From contig NC_079876.1 in the NCBI RefSeq assembly GCF_029227915.1, positions 24,578,328-24,642,327 of the forward strand: a DNA stretch of 64,000 bases, read 5' to 3'. The position numbers and the translations under genes were made by a program. Below are positions 1 through 11,690 of the stretch, in pieces. The stretch's first letter is position 1, and each line of letters opens with the position of its first letter. Below the pieces are notes generated by a model that worked only from the letters and a program-made list of their open reading frames with translations, was not told the origin of the DNA and did not search any database. This DNA comes from Hydractinia symbiolongicarpus (taxonomy: Eukaryota > Cnidaria > Hydrozoa > Anthoathecata > Hydractiniidae).

Positions 1-102
1 TACCCCACCCAACGTGCTGTTGTGTTTTATGATCAATATTGTAAAAGTTACAAAATATACCCACCCAACGTGCTGTTGTGTTTTATGATCAATATTGTAA
101 AA
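1..102. repeat. Two-copy tandem duplication, unit about 56-57 bp
   Basis: Positions 1-46 and about 58-102 carry the same sequence, including the stretch AACGTGCTGTTGTG, and differ by a single C in the opening C run. The first copy may be cut by the window edge, so the array could be longer to the left. Confidence 0.85.
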
Positions 103-120
103 GAACTCTATATAAATAAA

Positions 121-954
121 TAAGTAAAAAGAAGAAGAAAACGAATTTATCGATAACGTGTAATTGTCGTAAATTTACCGATTTTCAGAGTCGATAAATA
201 TATTGTACTATTTAGATATTTCAGAGCGTTTTTTCTTTTTTATCCAATAGAGTGGGGGGGGGGGAGGGGAGATAACAAATTACTAAAGTGAAAGTAGGTG
301 GTTAAACAGTGTCCAGCATGAATTACCGAAACATACTGTTAATATATTCGTAACGACCACACCCCGTTTTCGTCATGGATGTCCTCATTTCAAACGAAAT
401 GATACAAAGACAAGACAGTAGAGACAACCAAAAAAATAAAGAATAGAACTCTTAACACGGCGAATATACTCCAAACAAACAAACTGGGATGTTTGAGACT
501 ACAGTTGTATCCACTATGCATATCTGTATATATTTGAAAGTTCGTTCAACATCATATGTACAATATTGCTTTAATAAAAACACAAACCTGGGTTATAAAT
601 ATAAAACGTGGCGCAAATTTCTATCTTTAACAAAATTCGACAAAATTCACATTTTACGATATGAAAAAGTGGTCCGAAAGATGGAGTGCGCACTCCACCT
701 CTGTTGCAGTCTTGCTAGACAGATGCTAGCTTAGTCTACGAACAGCTTTTGACCGAGACAAAGCAGCTATTATGGCCATTCTGTAAATATTGCTTTTAAC
801 ATTAAAGACGAGCTATCTCAAGAGTTTAGTGCATGATATTGCGGCGTCGATATTCAAATTGTCGTCCGTCAATATTTAATCAGTGAACTTCAAAATATTT
901 TTTAAAAACAAAAACAAGCACATGATTAATGCAGGGTTAAATTAAATTGATCAT
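121..954. other. Gene-poor stretch
   Basis: I see no supported coding exon here. The stretch is AT-rich, with a poly-G tract near 252-268. The short frame at 489-734 has no recognisable motif and no exon-like borders. This is the downstream flank of the minus-strand coiled-coil gene that ends at 955. Confidence 0.5.
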
Positions 955-3900
955 TCATGTTAAAGGTCCTCCTAGTCTGTTATTATTCGGATTAAACATA
1001 CTTTTTTTACGTCTTGGAGCAACAGCCTGTTCAACCTTCCGTTCTTTGTATTCGTCTACGTTTCTTTGTAGCGTGGTCACACTCTCGTGCGCTTGCTTCA
1101 ACTGGCTTTGTAAACGGCGAACTTCAACTTGACTCTGTCGGCTTTCGGCTTGACTTTGACGTATGGCTCGTTCCTGTCGTTTCAGCTGTAACAAGCATGC
1201 ATATTTTACAATGAAGGCACTGTGTTTGAAGTAATTTTTCGCCTCTAATCACTTTATCCGGCGGATAGAATATGAAAATACTTCTCCTTCGGAGGAGACT
1301 TTTTTGCATTGCGCATTTGTCAGATGTTTGAACGAAAATTAGTACGCGCTGGATTAAACAATTCAATATTATTTTTTAGGACGTTTGTGCCAATCTGGCT
1401 AAACACTTGTCTCGTTTGGCAAATATAAATGCTACAAATTTTCGGAAGTTTATCTTGGAAAACCATGAGGTGGAAAATCCTCCTGATTATAATTTAGTTT
1501 TTTAATGAGTCGTAAAATTAAACCCAGCATTAATTTAAGGTATACAAAAATACCTCTCCACCTCCACGTCACCCTCTTAAAGTTGCCACTTCTTTGTAGT
1601 GTCAAATCCGAGGAGATTTGAGGACTGTTGATGAGACCTTTTTACCTTTTCTGAGAAAATGACAGTATTTTTGTTAATACAAAATTGGGAAAATTTGATG
1701 GCATTTTCACATTTTTCTAAAGATATATTTGAGGAGACTTTGAAAGGGTGATGCCATACGTGAAGAACAAATTAAAGTTGCACCCACTTAGCACGACGAA
1801 ACATGTGAAAAGTTGTAACAAAATAAAGTAGATTCGAGGTAAAAATTGTGCAAAAAATCTACTAGGTCAGTTTTGAAGGGTTTGAGGAGGTGTTTGAGAA
1901 TTAAGAAGATTTTAAGGAGGCATCGCAACACACCACCTCCACCGAGTAAATTGCAACAAAAACTGAACTCACTAGATCTTGATGTTGTTTACTTTGCTCT
2001 TGGTATTTTTTGTTCTGCAATTTCAACTGATGTTGTAGATCTGTGATTTGTTGTACTTGATTTGTACACTGTGCTCTCAATGCTTTCAACTCGTTCTCTA
2101 ACTCGACTTGCTGATGTTGCAATTTCTAAAGCGAATACAGTAAAACAAAGATACCCGTATTTTTCACTCTCAACAGAGAGAATGTTTCATTTATTCTCTG
2201 TTGAGAATGAAAAATACAGATGTGCCATGATAAAGATGCGCCTATGTATACACACCATCTAGATAAATTATCTGAGTTCAACACTAACATATTGCCGCAC
2301 GTAGTGTAGTGGGTTCGTCTGCTGCTCCCAGTACTGGGGACCACGGATCAAATCCCGCTCACTGCCATGCAGTATGTTAGTAATGAGCAAAGTAGTTCTT
2401 CTTTTATAGACAAAAATATGGTGTCTTAAGCATAAAAAAAGATGAAGAAACACAGACCTTAACAAGCCGATGTAACTGATTTATTCTCGTTTAGAAAATT
2501 TTATTTTTGTCCAATAATGAGACAATCAGTTACAAAGTTTACCTTTCTCAAAATATCGTTTCTTGCTGTTACGCTTGAGTTTTTGGCTTGCGAGATTTGT
2601 TTCTGCTGCATGTATTGAAGTTTAGAATCACACTAAAACGAATCATGCTCAATGTGACCAAAGCTGCGTAGTAACATAATTCCCTGAATTTCAGACATGA
2701 AAAAAAACATTGCTTTACTCTGTAAAAGAATAAAAAATAGCCTTAATTTAAAAGCATGGAGTTAATCTACGTGATTAGCGATCAACCCACAACAAAGAAC
2801 TGACGGTTCATATAATTTACTGAACCACCAAACTAAAACTTATCACATTCCAGTAAAAATTTTTCCTTGGCCAAACTTTGGGAGAAATTTTTTTCCTTGA
2901 ATTTCAGAGATTTCCCTGGTCACATAATAGTTTTTGCCCAGACGTTGCTAAACCTGTTTTTCTGCACCTTCATGACATTACTGCTTGCTATCGAAAATCC
3001 ACTAGCTATGTGTTTTTAATACAAGAATGTCTAAATTGGAATTGGGGTTTGATCTGCTTATATTTTGTGTTTTTCCGAAACATAAAAACATAAAGGTCAG
3101 ATATACGAATATTTGTATACTTGAATGTTTGTATATTTGAATATTTTTTTTCAAACTGGAAGAGATATTGACATTAACATACTCTCGTATGCTAGTAAAA
3201 AGAAAGAAAAACTGTTCTAGAAAAAGTTGATCCTAAATAATTCTAGACTAATGCTATTTCGAACTTCAAATCTATGAAGCAGTTCAGGGTGAGATGTTTT
3301 GAGGGGAGGGAGGGGGCGGGTGGTGCAGTGGGAGGGGAGAGGTTACGTAGGTTTTCACCTATCCTACTATTTCACCCCCACCCCTTACTATTAACGTGAA
3401 AAGGGAGTTTTTTTGCTTACAGAGAGCAAGCAAGAGCAATAACCGAAATGTGAAATTAACTAAACCGACCATCATCGATCACTACACGATCATTGAGTAT
3501 GTAGAACAAGGTGAAAGAAAGTACAACCTCTAATTTAGTTTTATCTAGCTGAAATTGATAATCTCTTTCTTTCTGTGTCAAACTGCTTTTAAGAACTTCA
3601 ATCTCTTTAGCTAAACTTTTCAATTTCGTCTCGTAAATCGATATTTCATTGCAAACTATAACAAGACAAAAATTTTAGTTCAAAAAAAAATTTATCTGAT
3701 ACAATATTATCTGTTTGTAATATTTTTCTTTTTCGCAAGCTATTAAACTTTGATTTACTAAATTTGTTACAAAAGATGAATAGTTGTTATTTTTTATAAG
3801 CTTCCACAATTTGCGCAATTTTAATTTTTTTAGTGCGAATAAGAACTGTTTTGTGGGGAAAAATTACATGCGTGTGAAAATTAAGAGTAATAAAAACACT

Positions 3901-6120
3901 CCTTTTCTGCTTTATCTAATACTGACACTAACCGAATTCATTAGCCTGATTTTGTATCCTTATTATTTCATTCTTTTGTTCCTCTTGAAGTTCATGAATA
4001 TGCTGCAATGACTTCTTTCTGTTTACTTCGTGTTCCTATTTTTAGAAAAATAAACACCTACGCTTTTAGATCTCTATACAACTACACAAGCTATATAATA
4101 CATTAAAAAAAGCTGTTAAACAAGTGATGACGATAGTATTAATGATGACCATGATAGACAGGCACAGACAAGTTCTGATGCGTTTGTGGACAAGTTACTA
4201 TGCATGCATAGACAAGTCACAACGCGTGTGTGGACGAGCCACAATGCGTGTGTAGACAAGTCACTATGCATGCGTAGACAAGCCACCATGCATGTGTAGA
4301 TGAACCACTATCCGTGTGTACACAAGTCACTATACGTGCGTAGAAGTCACTATGCGTGTGTAGAAGAGTCACTATGCGTGATTAAATGAGTCACTATGCG
4401 TGTGCAGACGAGTCACTATGCGTGTGTAGACGGGTCACTATGCGCGTGTAGACGAGTCACTATGCATGGTGACTCATTTACACACCCCCGAGTAAGTTGT
4501 TTACTGTGGGGTGTGTATTCAAGTCACTATGTGTGTGTAGACAAGCCACTATGCGTGTGTGGATGAGACAATATCCATGTATAAACAACTCACTAAGCTT
4601 GTGTGTTTAAGAGTTACCATGTTACTACATAAGTTGCTCATTGGCTACACTGTTCTAATGACTCGTTGTGTGACTTGTGTGTGCTTTTAGAATACATTGA
4701 TTCTGAAAAAAAGACAACAACAATTTAAATAACTGCACTAAATTGGACTACAACACCTGTTCAATTTTTTTAATCTGGCATTTGCACTCTTCCAAGTTAC
4801 TTGTTAACTGTCTGTTTTCTTCTACCAAAAACAAAAGAAAAGATAATATTTTACAGCATGCATAAAAAACACAAAAAATCCCCACACATTCTCCTTTTTC
4901 CTGAAAACATTCCCTATTTCTGACTGCGTTTTACATTCCCAAGAAGGGACTGTGATCGGGATAACTAAAAGGCTTTGATAATCCAAAAAGTGAGTCTGAT
5001 AAAAGACAGACAGGATTGCTGAATAAAATATCTATATGCCGAAAACTAATCTACGGGCACTGAATGTGGACGACCCTACCATTCCTTCCTGTAATTTAGG
5101 CTTCTATACTTGTTTTAAAATGTAATTTTAAAAACAAATATGATATAAAGAGCTCGTCAACTCAATTTAGCAACAAACGATGATTTGGTAAATTAACTTC
5201 AAAAACTTATTTATTTACACAATGTGCCTAAAACAACAAATTTTAAATCAAAGAATTTTGGACTTGTTGATAAAACATAAATGATATTATTGCAATCCAC
5301 TGCATTAGCCAACACTTTTGCAATAGATACAATAGATAGGAAAGCATCAAAGACAAACTTGTTGTTTCTATATAAGCAGCAATATTATATTGGCTGCTGA
5401 TAGGGTAAACAAATAAAGTAAAAAATTTTGAGTTCACACCTTTTGCTTTGTCATAATCACTCAGCATGTTTTGATAGTCTTGGACGGTTTCCATCAACTT
5501 TTTCATGTCTGAAATAAAAAAGAGGAAATTATAACATCATGTTAGCTAATGTTTACACCCACTGTATCAAATTTCTTGCAGTTCTTATATATAATCCATG
5601 TTACCAAAAAAAAAGCAGAGCGTAAGATTCGTTTGAGAAATGCACCTGCGTTAGTAGTTTTCTCGTTGGATGCATAAAAGTATAACCTCTTGTCAGAAAC
5701 AGTTAACTCGTCTTTCAGTTCTTTATTCGCAGTGCTCAATTCTTTTATTAGCTACAAGAAACAACCATAAAAATAATACTGTACTTATGCAAATAACATT
5801 GTTAAGAAGCAAATGCAACACTTACATGATTTTACACAGCAATTATCACATATTAAATACACAATGATGCATGTTTAAAGTAAAAAGAATACAGCTGAAA
5901 CTTACACATTCTATAACTGTGCAGGGATTGACATAAAAAATATTAAAAGCAAACTCTCTTAGAGTAAAAGTACATACACAACTTAAATTTTAGTAACCAA
6001 CTAAAACAAATTGTTAAAAAACTTTAAAAAAATTAGGCAATGAATACAATAAACATGGCATACCTTTTCAAGGAAAAAATAATTTTGCAGTAAATCATCC
6101 AAATCTGTAATGGCAGCCAT
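955..6120 (-). CDS. CCDC152: Coiled-coil protein, CCDC152-like, nine exons
   Basis: Rebuilt coding exons on the minus strand, high to low: 6120-6064, 5751-5646, 5508-5440, 4821-4757, 4035-3933, 3655-3528, 2632-2543, 2125-1973 and 1185-955. All junctions are GT..AG and every phase agrees, giving 1002 nt and 333 residues. The start is MAAITDLDDLLQNYFFLEK and the stop lies at 955-957. Almost the whole protein is Glu/Lys/Gln-rich heptad coiled coil. It ends in a basic tail with RRKKS and FNPNNNRLGG. The order of segments (an opening LDxLLxxFxxxEK helix, then LE.D.KL...K.S and RKKLQHxQxE.E.E...LR) parallels what I recall of vertebrate CCDC152, but the C-terminus is longer here. CCDC152 has no settled biochemical role. 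Another coiled-coil family is possible, because such sequences align easily. The gene model is more certain than the name. Confidence 0.75.
2173..2255. repeat. Short dispersed repeat with CATTCTC/GAGAATG hairpin, copy 1
   Basis: Contains TTCTCTGTTGAGAATGAAA followed by a downstream block resembling GCCATGATAAAGATGCGCC. Similar sequence recurs at 9627-9700 and 59690-59780. The hairpin arms (TTCTC/GAGAA) surround a TGTT/TATT loop. It lies in an intron of the coiled-coil gene, next to a tRNA-derived segment, so it may be part of a SINE. Confidence 0.6.
2294..2450 (+). mobile_element. tRNA-derived SINE-like segment
   Basis: The head resembles a decayed tRNA, with an A-box-like GTAGTGTAGTGGGTTCG near 2300-2316 and a B-box-like GGATCAAATCC at 2345-2355. 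No clean cloverleaf forms, so I call it a tRNA-derived SINE remnant rather than a tRNA gene. It sits in the intron between coiled-coil exons 2125-1973 and 2632-2543. Confidence 0.5.
4178..4610. repeat. Intronic minisatellite, about 22-24 bp unit
   Basis: Roughly 18 imperfect units related to GTCACTATGCGTGTGTAGAC follow one another, most regular between 4320 and 4470. The array lies in the intron between exons 4035-3933 and 4821-4757 of the coiled-coil gene. Units vary in length and base, so the array is old or interrupted. Confidence 0.85.
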
Positions 6121-7368
6121 TTTTTTTACTGTATACTAAGCTAAACCTCTAAACAGAAACAATTTTATGAAATTAAAATTCTTGCTTATTGACACTCCTT
6201 GGAATTCCAGAATTCCATTGACTTCCATTCCATTCCATTGAATTCCATTGACTCGAGTATGAAAAAGACAACATTTGAAGTTAACATAGACATTATTAAC
6301 ATTTATTAACCAAACTGTGTAAAACATTTCAGGAAATTTGATAATAAACTATAATTATTGATAGTTATTTTGTGCTGATCGGATAAGAAAACATTAAAAT
6401 TATCACTAAATATTATCACTAAACAGAAATGGATTTTAGCGATAAAGCTATATATACAGCAATAAACAATGTTGCTAACTTGATTTGTTTTTTCTGCACA
6501 TATGAATAATAGTGCAATGTAGCTGATGCATAAATTATAAAGCTAATTATGTAAAAAACAAGTAAGACCAACATTCTTTGTATTTTGGTTAATTAAATAA
6601 CTTGTGAATCAATAAAAAAGGTTTCTGTTTTGATAAATTGTAATTTACATACTTTTTAGAATTGTGGCTATGGTTTGTTCGATCAACGTAAAAAATAACA
6701 TACTAATTTAATTAGTTAATTTTGTTAGTCGAAACATTGTGAACATGCGACCCTGTCCATGCCCCTTTCATTTAGATACACTTTTTTGAACTCATGGTTA
6801 TGCTGGTACAAGACATTATGAGAGTACTTTAATGACGAGTAGGAAACATGTTAGATTTTGTACCCGAGTTATCTGATCATATTGAATGTTGTTTCGTTTT
6901 TGTTACTTGGGAGTCCTTTAAATTAAGAATTACTTAATGAAAAAGAGTTTTGTTTCACTGATGGTTTCCATACACTCCTGAATTATATTAAAGCTAGTAA
7001 GAATTTTCAATCAAAAAATTAAGTTAACCCCCTTTTTTACAATGTACAAATTAACCTGTCTTTAAAAATATTTTTGTGTAATTTTTTTTAATAGCTTGTA
7101 GCACAACTTAAATTTCTTATTTACATATATAATCAGTACTTTATTGTATTTAAAAAAATTGAACCTCAAATGTTGTTAGCTATAAAGTTATGACATATTT
7201 TTTTGTGTTTCTTTTTCATGAAGGTTGTATTATACATCATTTTCTATAACAGAAGATGACTGTTCACTTGAGTCACACGAAGTGTCATTTGTTCTTAAAG
7301 CTTACTAGAAAGTTGTCTAGGAGTTGGTTCTCAAGATATTCAGGCTTTTTCAAGAAGATTTTAGGATC
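6121..7368. other. Gene-poor stretch upstream of the coiled-coil gene
   Basis: No coding exon seen. The first 40 bases next to the start codon at 6120 contain several minus-strand AG acceptor-like sites. A small run of ATTCCATTGAATTCCATT-type repeats lies near 6200-6250. The rest is AT-rich. Confidence 0.5.
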
Positions 7369-9443
7369 ATCATCATCATTCTCGGCTTAACGTCCGTTTT
7401 CCATGCTAGCATGGGATGGACGGGGTATATTAATGACCCTCTTCCAATCTGATCTAGACTGTGTTAGATCTAAACTCAACTTCCTCTCTATCAAGTCTGT
7501 CCTTATAACCTCCTGCCAAGTCTTTCTCGGTCTGCCTCTGGGATTTGCCCCAGGAACTATCAAGTCTCTACATTTTCTTACCCAATTATCCTCCTCCATT
7601 CTTTCCAAGTGCCCCAGCCAATTCAATCTTCTTATCTGGATAACATCTTTAATTCTACGGAGACTTAGCCTGCTTCTTAGCTCATCTGAACTCTTTCTGT
7701 CTCTCAGACTGGCATTACACATCCACCTAACCATTCTCATATCATTCCTTTCTAAACGGTCAAGATCTTCCTGCTTCATTGCCCATGTCTCACTACCGTA
7801 CAACATAACACTTCTTACACAGGCCTCATACAACCTACCTTTTACCTCAATTGACAGGACTCTGCTAGTCAATAAAGGAAGTAACTCTCTAAACTTTTTC
7901 CAAGCAGAACCTATCCTGCAAGTAACACTTCTTCCAACACCCCCTTCACTGCCCAACATATCACCTAAGTAACAGAAGTTCTTAACTATCTCTAACGAGC
8001 CACTGTTGTACATCATTAAAGCTGGAAATACTTCATTCTCTATAATCTCACCTTTGCAACGCTTGCATACAAACTGTATGTCAGTTAACCTTCCACTAAT
8101 ACTACTGCACTTCTTATGTACCCAATGCTTGCAAGTCTGACAAAAAATTGAGTTACTACCAACCCCTTTCCTGCAAACTCCACAAGGCCACTTTCCAACT
8201 ACAAGGTCACACTTGGCTGCAATGCTACTTATCATGACTTTAGACTTTGCTGTGTTTACCCTCAGCCCTTTCTCTTCTAGTCCTTTCTTCCACTTCTCAA
8301 ACTTTTTAACTAAATCTTCCATCGACTCTGCTATGAGAACCAAATCATCTGCATACAATAACTCCCATGGACAACCCGTTCTGAACTCCATCGACAGCGC
8401 TTGTAAGACTAGAATAAACAACAAAGGACTAAGTACAGAACCCTGATGTACACCAACATTTACACTAAATTCATCACTAAGTGAATCGTTAATCCTGACT
8501 CGACTTCTAACATTGCTGTACATAGACTGAACCATCGTAACTAGCCACTCATCCACACCTAATTTTCTCATAGCCCACCAAATAACTTTATGTGGCACTC
8601 TATCAAAAGCTTTCTCTAAATCTACAAAGGCAAAATAGAGATTCTTTCTCTTTCCTAAATACTTTTCCTGAAGCTGTCTGAGTAAAAATATTGCATCTGT
8701 AGTGCCACGCCCTGGAACAAAACCAAATTGCATCTTATCTATATCAATTCTTTCTCTAAGTAACTTATCAATCACTCTTTCAATAACTTTCATTACTTGA
8801 TCAACCAACTTCAAACCTCTATAGTTACCCCTTTCTAATGCATCACCCTTGCCCTTGAAACAATTCACTATTACACTCGACTGCCACTCACTCGGAATAG
8901 CACCATCCTTTATAATCTGGTTAGCAAGACTTGTAATAAGCTCAACTCCAATATATCCATATGCTTTTACCATCTCTGCAACAATACCTGATACTCCTGC
9001 AGCCTTGCCAATCTTCAATTTCCTAATAGCCTCCACTACCCATTCTGTCTTGATCTGCATAGCTGGCCCTTCTACGACATTATCATCAGACAAATTATCC
9101 TCGTCCCAATCAAACTCAGTGTTAAGCAACCTCTGATAATGATTCTTCCAAGCTACCCTTTTCTCCTCCTTTGTGCTAGCCAAAACACCTTCATCATTAC
9201 ATATACACTTTTCACCTACAATATCTTGATTAGTCTTCTTCATTTGCTTTGCTATCTTGAATACCTCATTGCGCTGGTCTTCCCTTCTTAACACGTCTGC
9301 AAATCTGATTCTCTCTGCTTCTGATTTTGCCTTATACACTGCTGTACGAGCGCGACGCTTAGCTTCTAAGTAAATATTTTTACTACCACCTGACTTCCAC
9401 TCTTTCCAAAGTTTCCTCTTTTCCTTTATACACTGGTCAACCT
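7369..9443 (-). mobile_element. 5'-truncated RTE-like non-LTR retrotransposon
   Basis: The element runs on the minus strand. It keeps a reverse transcriptase ORF, has lost the upstream endonuclease region at about 9443, and ends at 7369-7380 in a GATGATGAT-type tail, a simple-repeat tail as seen in RTE-clade LINEs. A related copy at 16831-18055 has the same 3' end (CATGCTAGCATGGAAAA..GATGATGA). The near-intact reading frame suggests fairly recent insertion. No target duplication was delimited. Confidence 0.85.
7387..9339 (-). CDS. Reverse transcriptase ORF of RTE-like LINE with embedded PHD-type zinc finger
   Basis: 650 codons are open from 9339 to the stop at 7387, and the frame continues upstream without a stop to about 9443, so the protein is N-terminally truncated. 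Reverse-transcriptase blocks are clear: the NYRGLKLVDQVMK type block at about 172-185, QFGFVPGRGTTDAIF at 204-218, FVDLEKAFDRVP at 238-249, HQGSVLSPLLF at 298-308 and the catalytic YADD at 329-332. A C4HC3 cluster with PHD spacing follows (Cys386, 389, 400, 403, His408, Cys411, 425, 428). The C-terminal region has the YLGD, LYGSETWAMK and RRLNWLGHLERM blocks usual for this group. No endonuclease domain remains. The product would act on its own RNA, but with the N-terminus gone this copy is probably not autonomous. Confidence 0.88.
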   Translation of the reverse strand: MYKAKSEAERIRFADVLRREDQRNEVFKIAKQMKKTNQDIVGEKCICNDEGVLASTKEEKRVAWKNHYQRLLNTEFDWDEDNLSDDNVVEGPAMQIKTEWVVEAIRKLKIGKAAGVSGIVAEMVKAYGYIGVELITSLANQIIKDGAIPSEWQSSVIVNCFKGKGDALERGNYRGLKLVDQVMKVIERVIDKLLRERIDIDKMQFGFVPGRGTTDAIFLLRQLQEKYLGKRKNLYFAFVDLEKAFDRVPHKVIWWAMRKLGVDEWLVTMVQSMYSNVRSRVRINDSLSDEFSVNVGVHQGSVLSPLLFILVLQALSMEFRTGCPWELLYADDLVLIAESMEDLVKKFEKWKKGLEEKGLRVNTAKSKVMISSIAAKCDLVVGKWPCGVCRKGVGSNSIFCQTCKHWVHKKCSSISGRLTDIQFVCKRCKGEIIENEVFPALMMYNSGSLEIVKNFCYLGDMLGSEGGVGRSVTCRIGSAWKKFRELLPLLTSRVLSIEVKGRLYEACVRSVMLYGSETWAMKQEDLDRLERNDMRMVRWMCNASLRDRKSSDELRSRLSLRRIKDVIQIRRLNWLGHLERMEEDNWVRKCRDLIVPGANPRGRPRKTWQEVIRTDLIERKLSLDLTQSRSDWKRVINIPRPSHASMENGR

Positions 9444-9626
9444 AGGATGTACAAAGTAAAATCCACAAAATCAGCTTTTTAAAAATAGCATTTATTTATT
9501 CTGTCTAGCTGTTTGTTAATTGCTTGCTTTTACATTTTTCTTATTTAAATGAAAAGTTTGATTCTTTTTTTTGATTGATTCTTCTTCAATATGACTTACC
9601 AGCATTATACTTGCTTTTCATGGTCA

Positions 9627-9700
9627 GAGGTCTGATTGGGGTAAAGCATTCTCTGTTGAGAATGAAATACGTGTGTTATGATAAATATTCACCTAAAGGA
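9627..9700. repeat. Short dispersed repeat with CATTCTC/GAGAATG hairpin, copy 2
   Basis: GGTCTGATTGGGGTAAAGC leads into CATTCTCTGTTGAGAATGAAA and then a TGTTATGATAAATATTCACCT block. It closely matches the copy at 59690-59780 and partly matches the one at 2173-2255. The shared left, hairpin and right blocks show a real repeat family. Confidence 0.7.
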
Positions 9701-11690
9701 AATGTTAATGTATTTTTTTAGTTTCTTCCCTGTTCATTATTGTCAAATTATTTCTTTTTTCCAGTTGGTTTTATTGTACACATTGGCAAGAAATAATTTA
9801 AAAACTAGTTCATAATTTAAATTTGAGTTTCTTACGTGTTCATGGACATTGAAATTTAAAGCAACCAACAGTTACTGCTTACTATATATATTAGCTAAAA
9901 GTAAAAAAAACACTAAAATTAACAACTGGGCTAAAGCTTATTAAAAAGTGTAACCTTAACTTTCATTTTCAAAAAGGTTAAAAGCATTTTTTTTATAATT
10001 TATTTCCACCATTTTGCATGTCCATAAATCTAAATATAAAGACTTGGGGTCCAGATTTTCTTTAAACTTACCCTCATCGTTAAAAATTTTTTTTTGAAAA
10101 AATCCAGAAAATTTATGAAATTATATAATTTGTCAATGTTCTCAATATTTGTCAGTTAGCAGTCACTAGAAGACAACTACCTCAGAAAATTTCCTAAGAT
10201 GCGTGCGATCGCATGCGCTTTTGCCCAGGCACGGGACCCTGGGACAAGGTGTTTATACCAGTAACACAAATAAGACCTAAAATTACCATTTACAACCTTG
10301 TGTATATACATATTTTTCAACAAGAAATTCAGCCCTGAATGTTATATTGATTTTTTACATGCTTCTTTACTGAGGTTGTTGATATTTTAGCCTAGTTGAT
10401 TTTTCTGAAACTTAAACTTTGCTTGTAGAAACATTTTTAACAAAAAAATACTTTGAGAAGTTAAAGTTATCCTTATAGAGTTTATTATCAAATTCCCTAA
10501 AATCGTGACATTTATATATACTAACAAATGTTCAATTAAATTTGTTTCTGATACCATTACAAACATCATTATTAGCCAATATACACATTTTGCCTTGTAG
10601 AGCAGTGTCCATACTCGAATAGCTGCGCAAAACAAACATTGTTTAAAGTGATAGATTTTAATATTCGCAGATCACCACCTCTAGGTGGCCTGTAAACCCC
10701 ACATATATATATACCGAATAGTTTTTTCAGGCACACTTCGGCTCATAATGACTCAACATTATAGATATAGGTGTTTTATTAACAGAAATCAAAACACTCC
10801 TACCTATTCTATTCTTAATAAACATAGCAATCAACTTTAACATCACTGTCAGTAATGGTTGTAATATTGACTTAACTTTGTGTGTTTACATCGCCATCTA
10901 AGTTACTTTAGTGAGAGTCATGTAAACACAGGCACAAGACGAAGGTAGGGCAGAGTGAATACTACAATGGTGTCATCAATTTTAGTTTCATAAATAAAAA
11001 TACATCAAATGTTATAGATGTTGCAGAAGTTTAACATAGTATAATTTGGATGACAGATCATTGATGTTGAGATGGGTCATTTTTAAGCCCTTCCAATTTC
11101 TAATTGCCACAAAATCAAAATTTTCATCAGTAGAAATATATATAGATGGTGTCCAATATTTTATTATATAATGACTCCCCATTATTAGCAAAGGGCAAAT
11201 TATACAAGTTATACAGTAAGTGCTTTGTGTGTTTTTGCCACAGGTTTTAAGCATGAAGAACAAGGTTACCTAACAAGGCCTGGGTTGAGGTGAATTTCCC
11301 TTGACACGAAATTATAAAATAAAAATACTTGTGCCTGCTTGGCTTAAGTTTTGATAAAGCCATAAATATAAACTGGAGAATGAGCTGGTTTTCCAAAATT
11401 TCATTGCATGCAACAAGTGAAGAGATAAAAAAGAAACTGTTGTACAGTATCTAGTTAACTAATTTTTTGTTGGGTGATTTCTAATAATCCTAATTTTCAC
11501 TCTTCCTATCTTAATAATTTTTGCTGATAAATCCAAATATGCCACTTATTCTCTTTGATTTTTTTCTTTCCTTGTTCAGAATTTGATAATAAAAAAGTGC
11601 AACATGAAATGTGTTTGTGAGCAAATCTTTTTCCCAATTAACTATTGTCATTTTCCGTTGATGAAAAAAATATGCTGGGGCCCCAAGACA
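9701..11690. other. Gene-poor stretch
   Basis: No supported exon. Small palindromes occur, such as CCACCTCTAGGTGG near 10676 and TGCGATCGCA near 10206. The short frames at 10387-10635 and 11012-11263 show no recognisable domain and look random. Confidence 0.5.

Noticed and set aside
4178-4610. CRISPR-like array
   Set aside because: Units are contiguous and imperfect, without unique spacers, and the context is an animal intron. It is a minisatellite. The same applies to 45217-45799 and 12160-12760.
7403-7972. 189-codon plus-strand frame
   Set aside because: It is the antisense shadow of the LINE reverse transcriptase ORF on the minus strand. The same holds for 17565-18008 on the minus strand against the second LINE copy.
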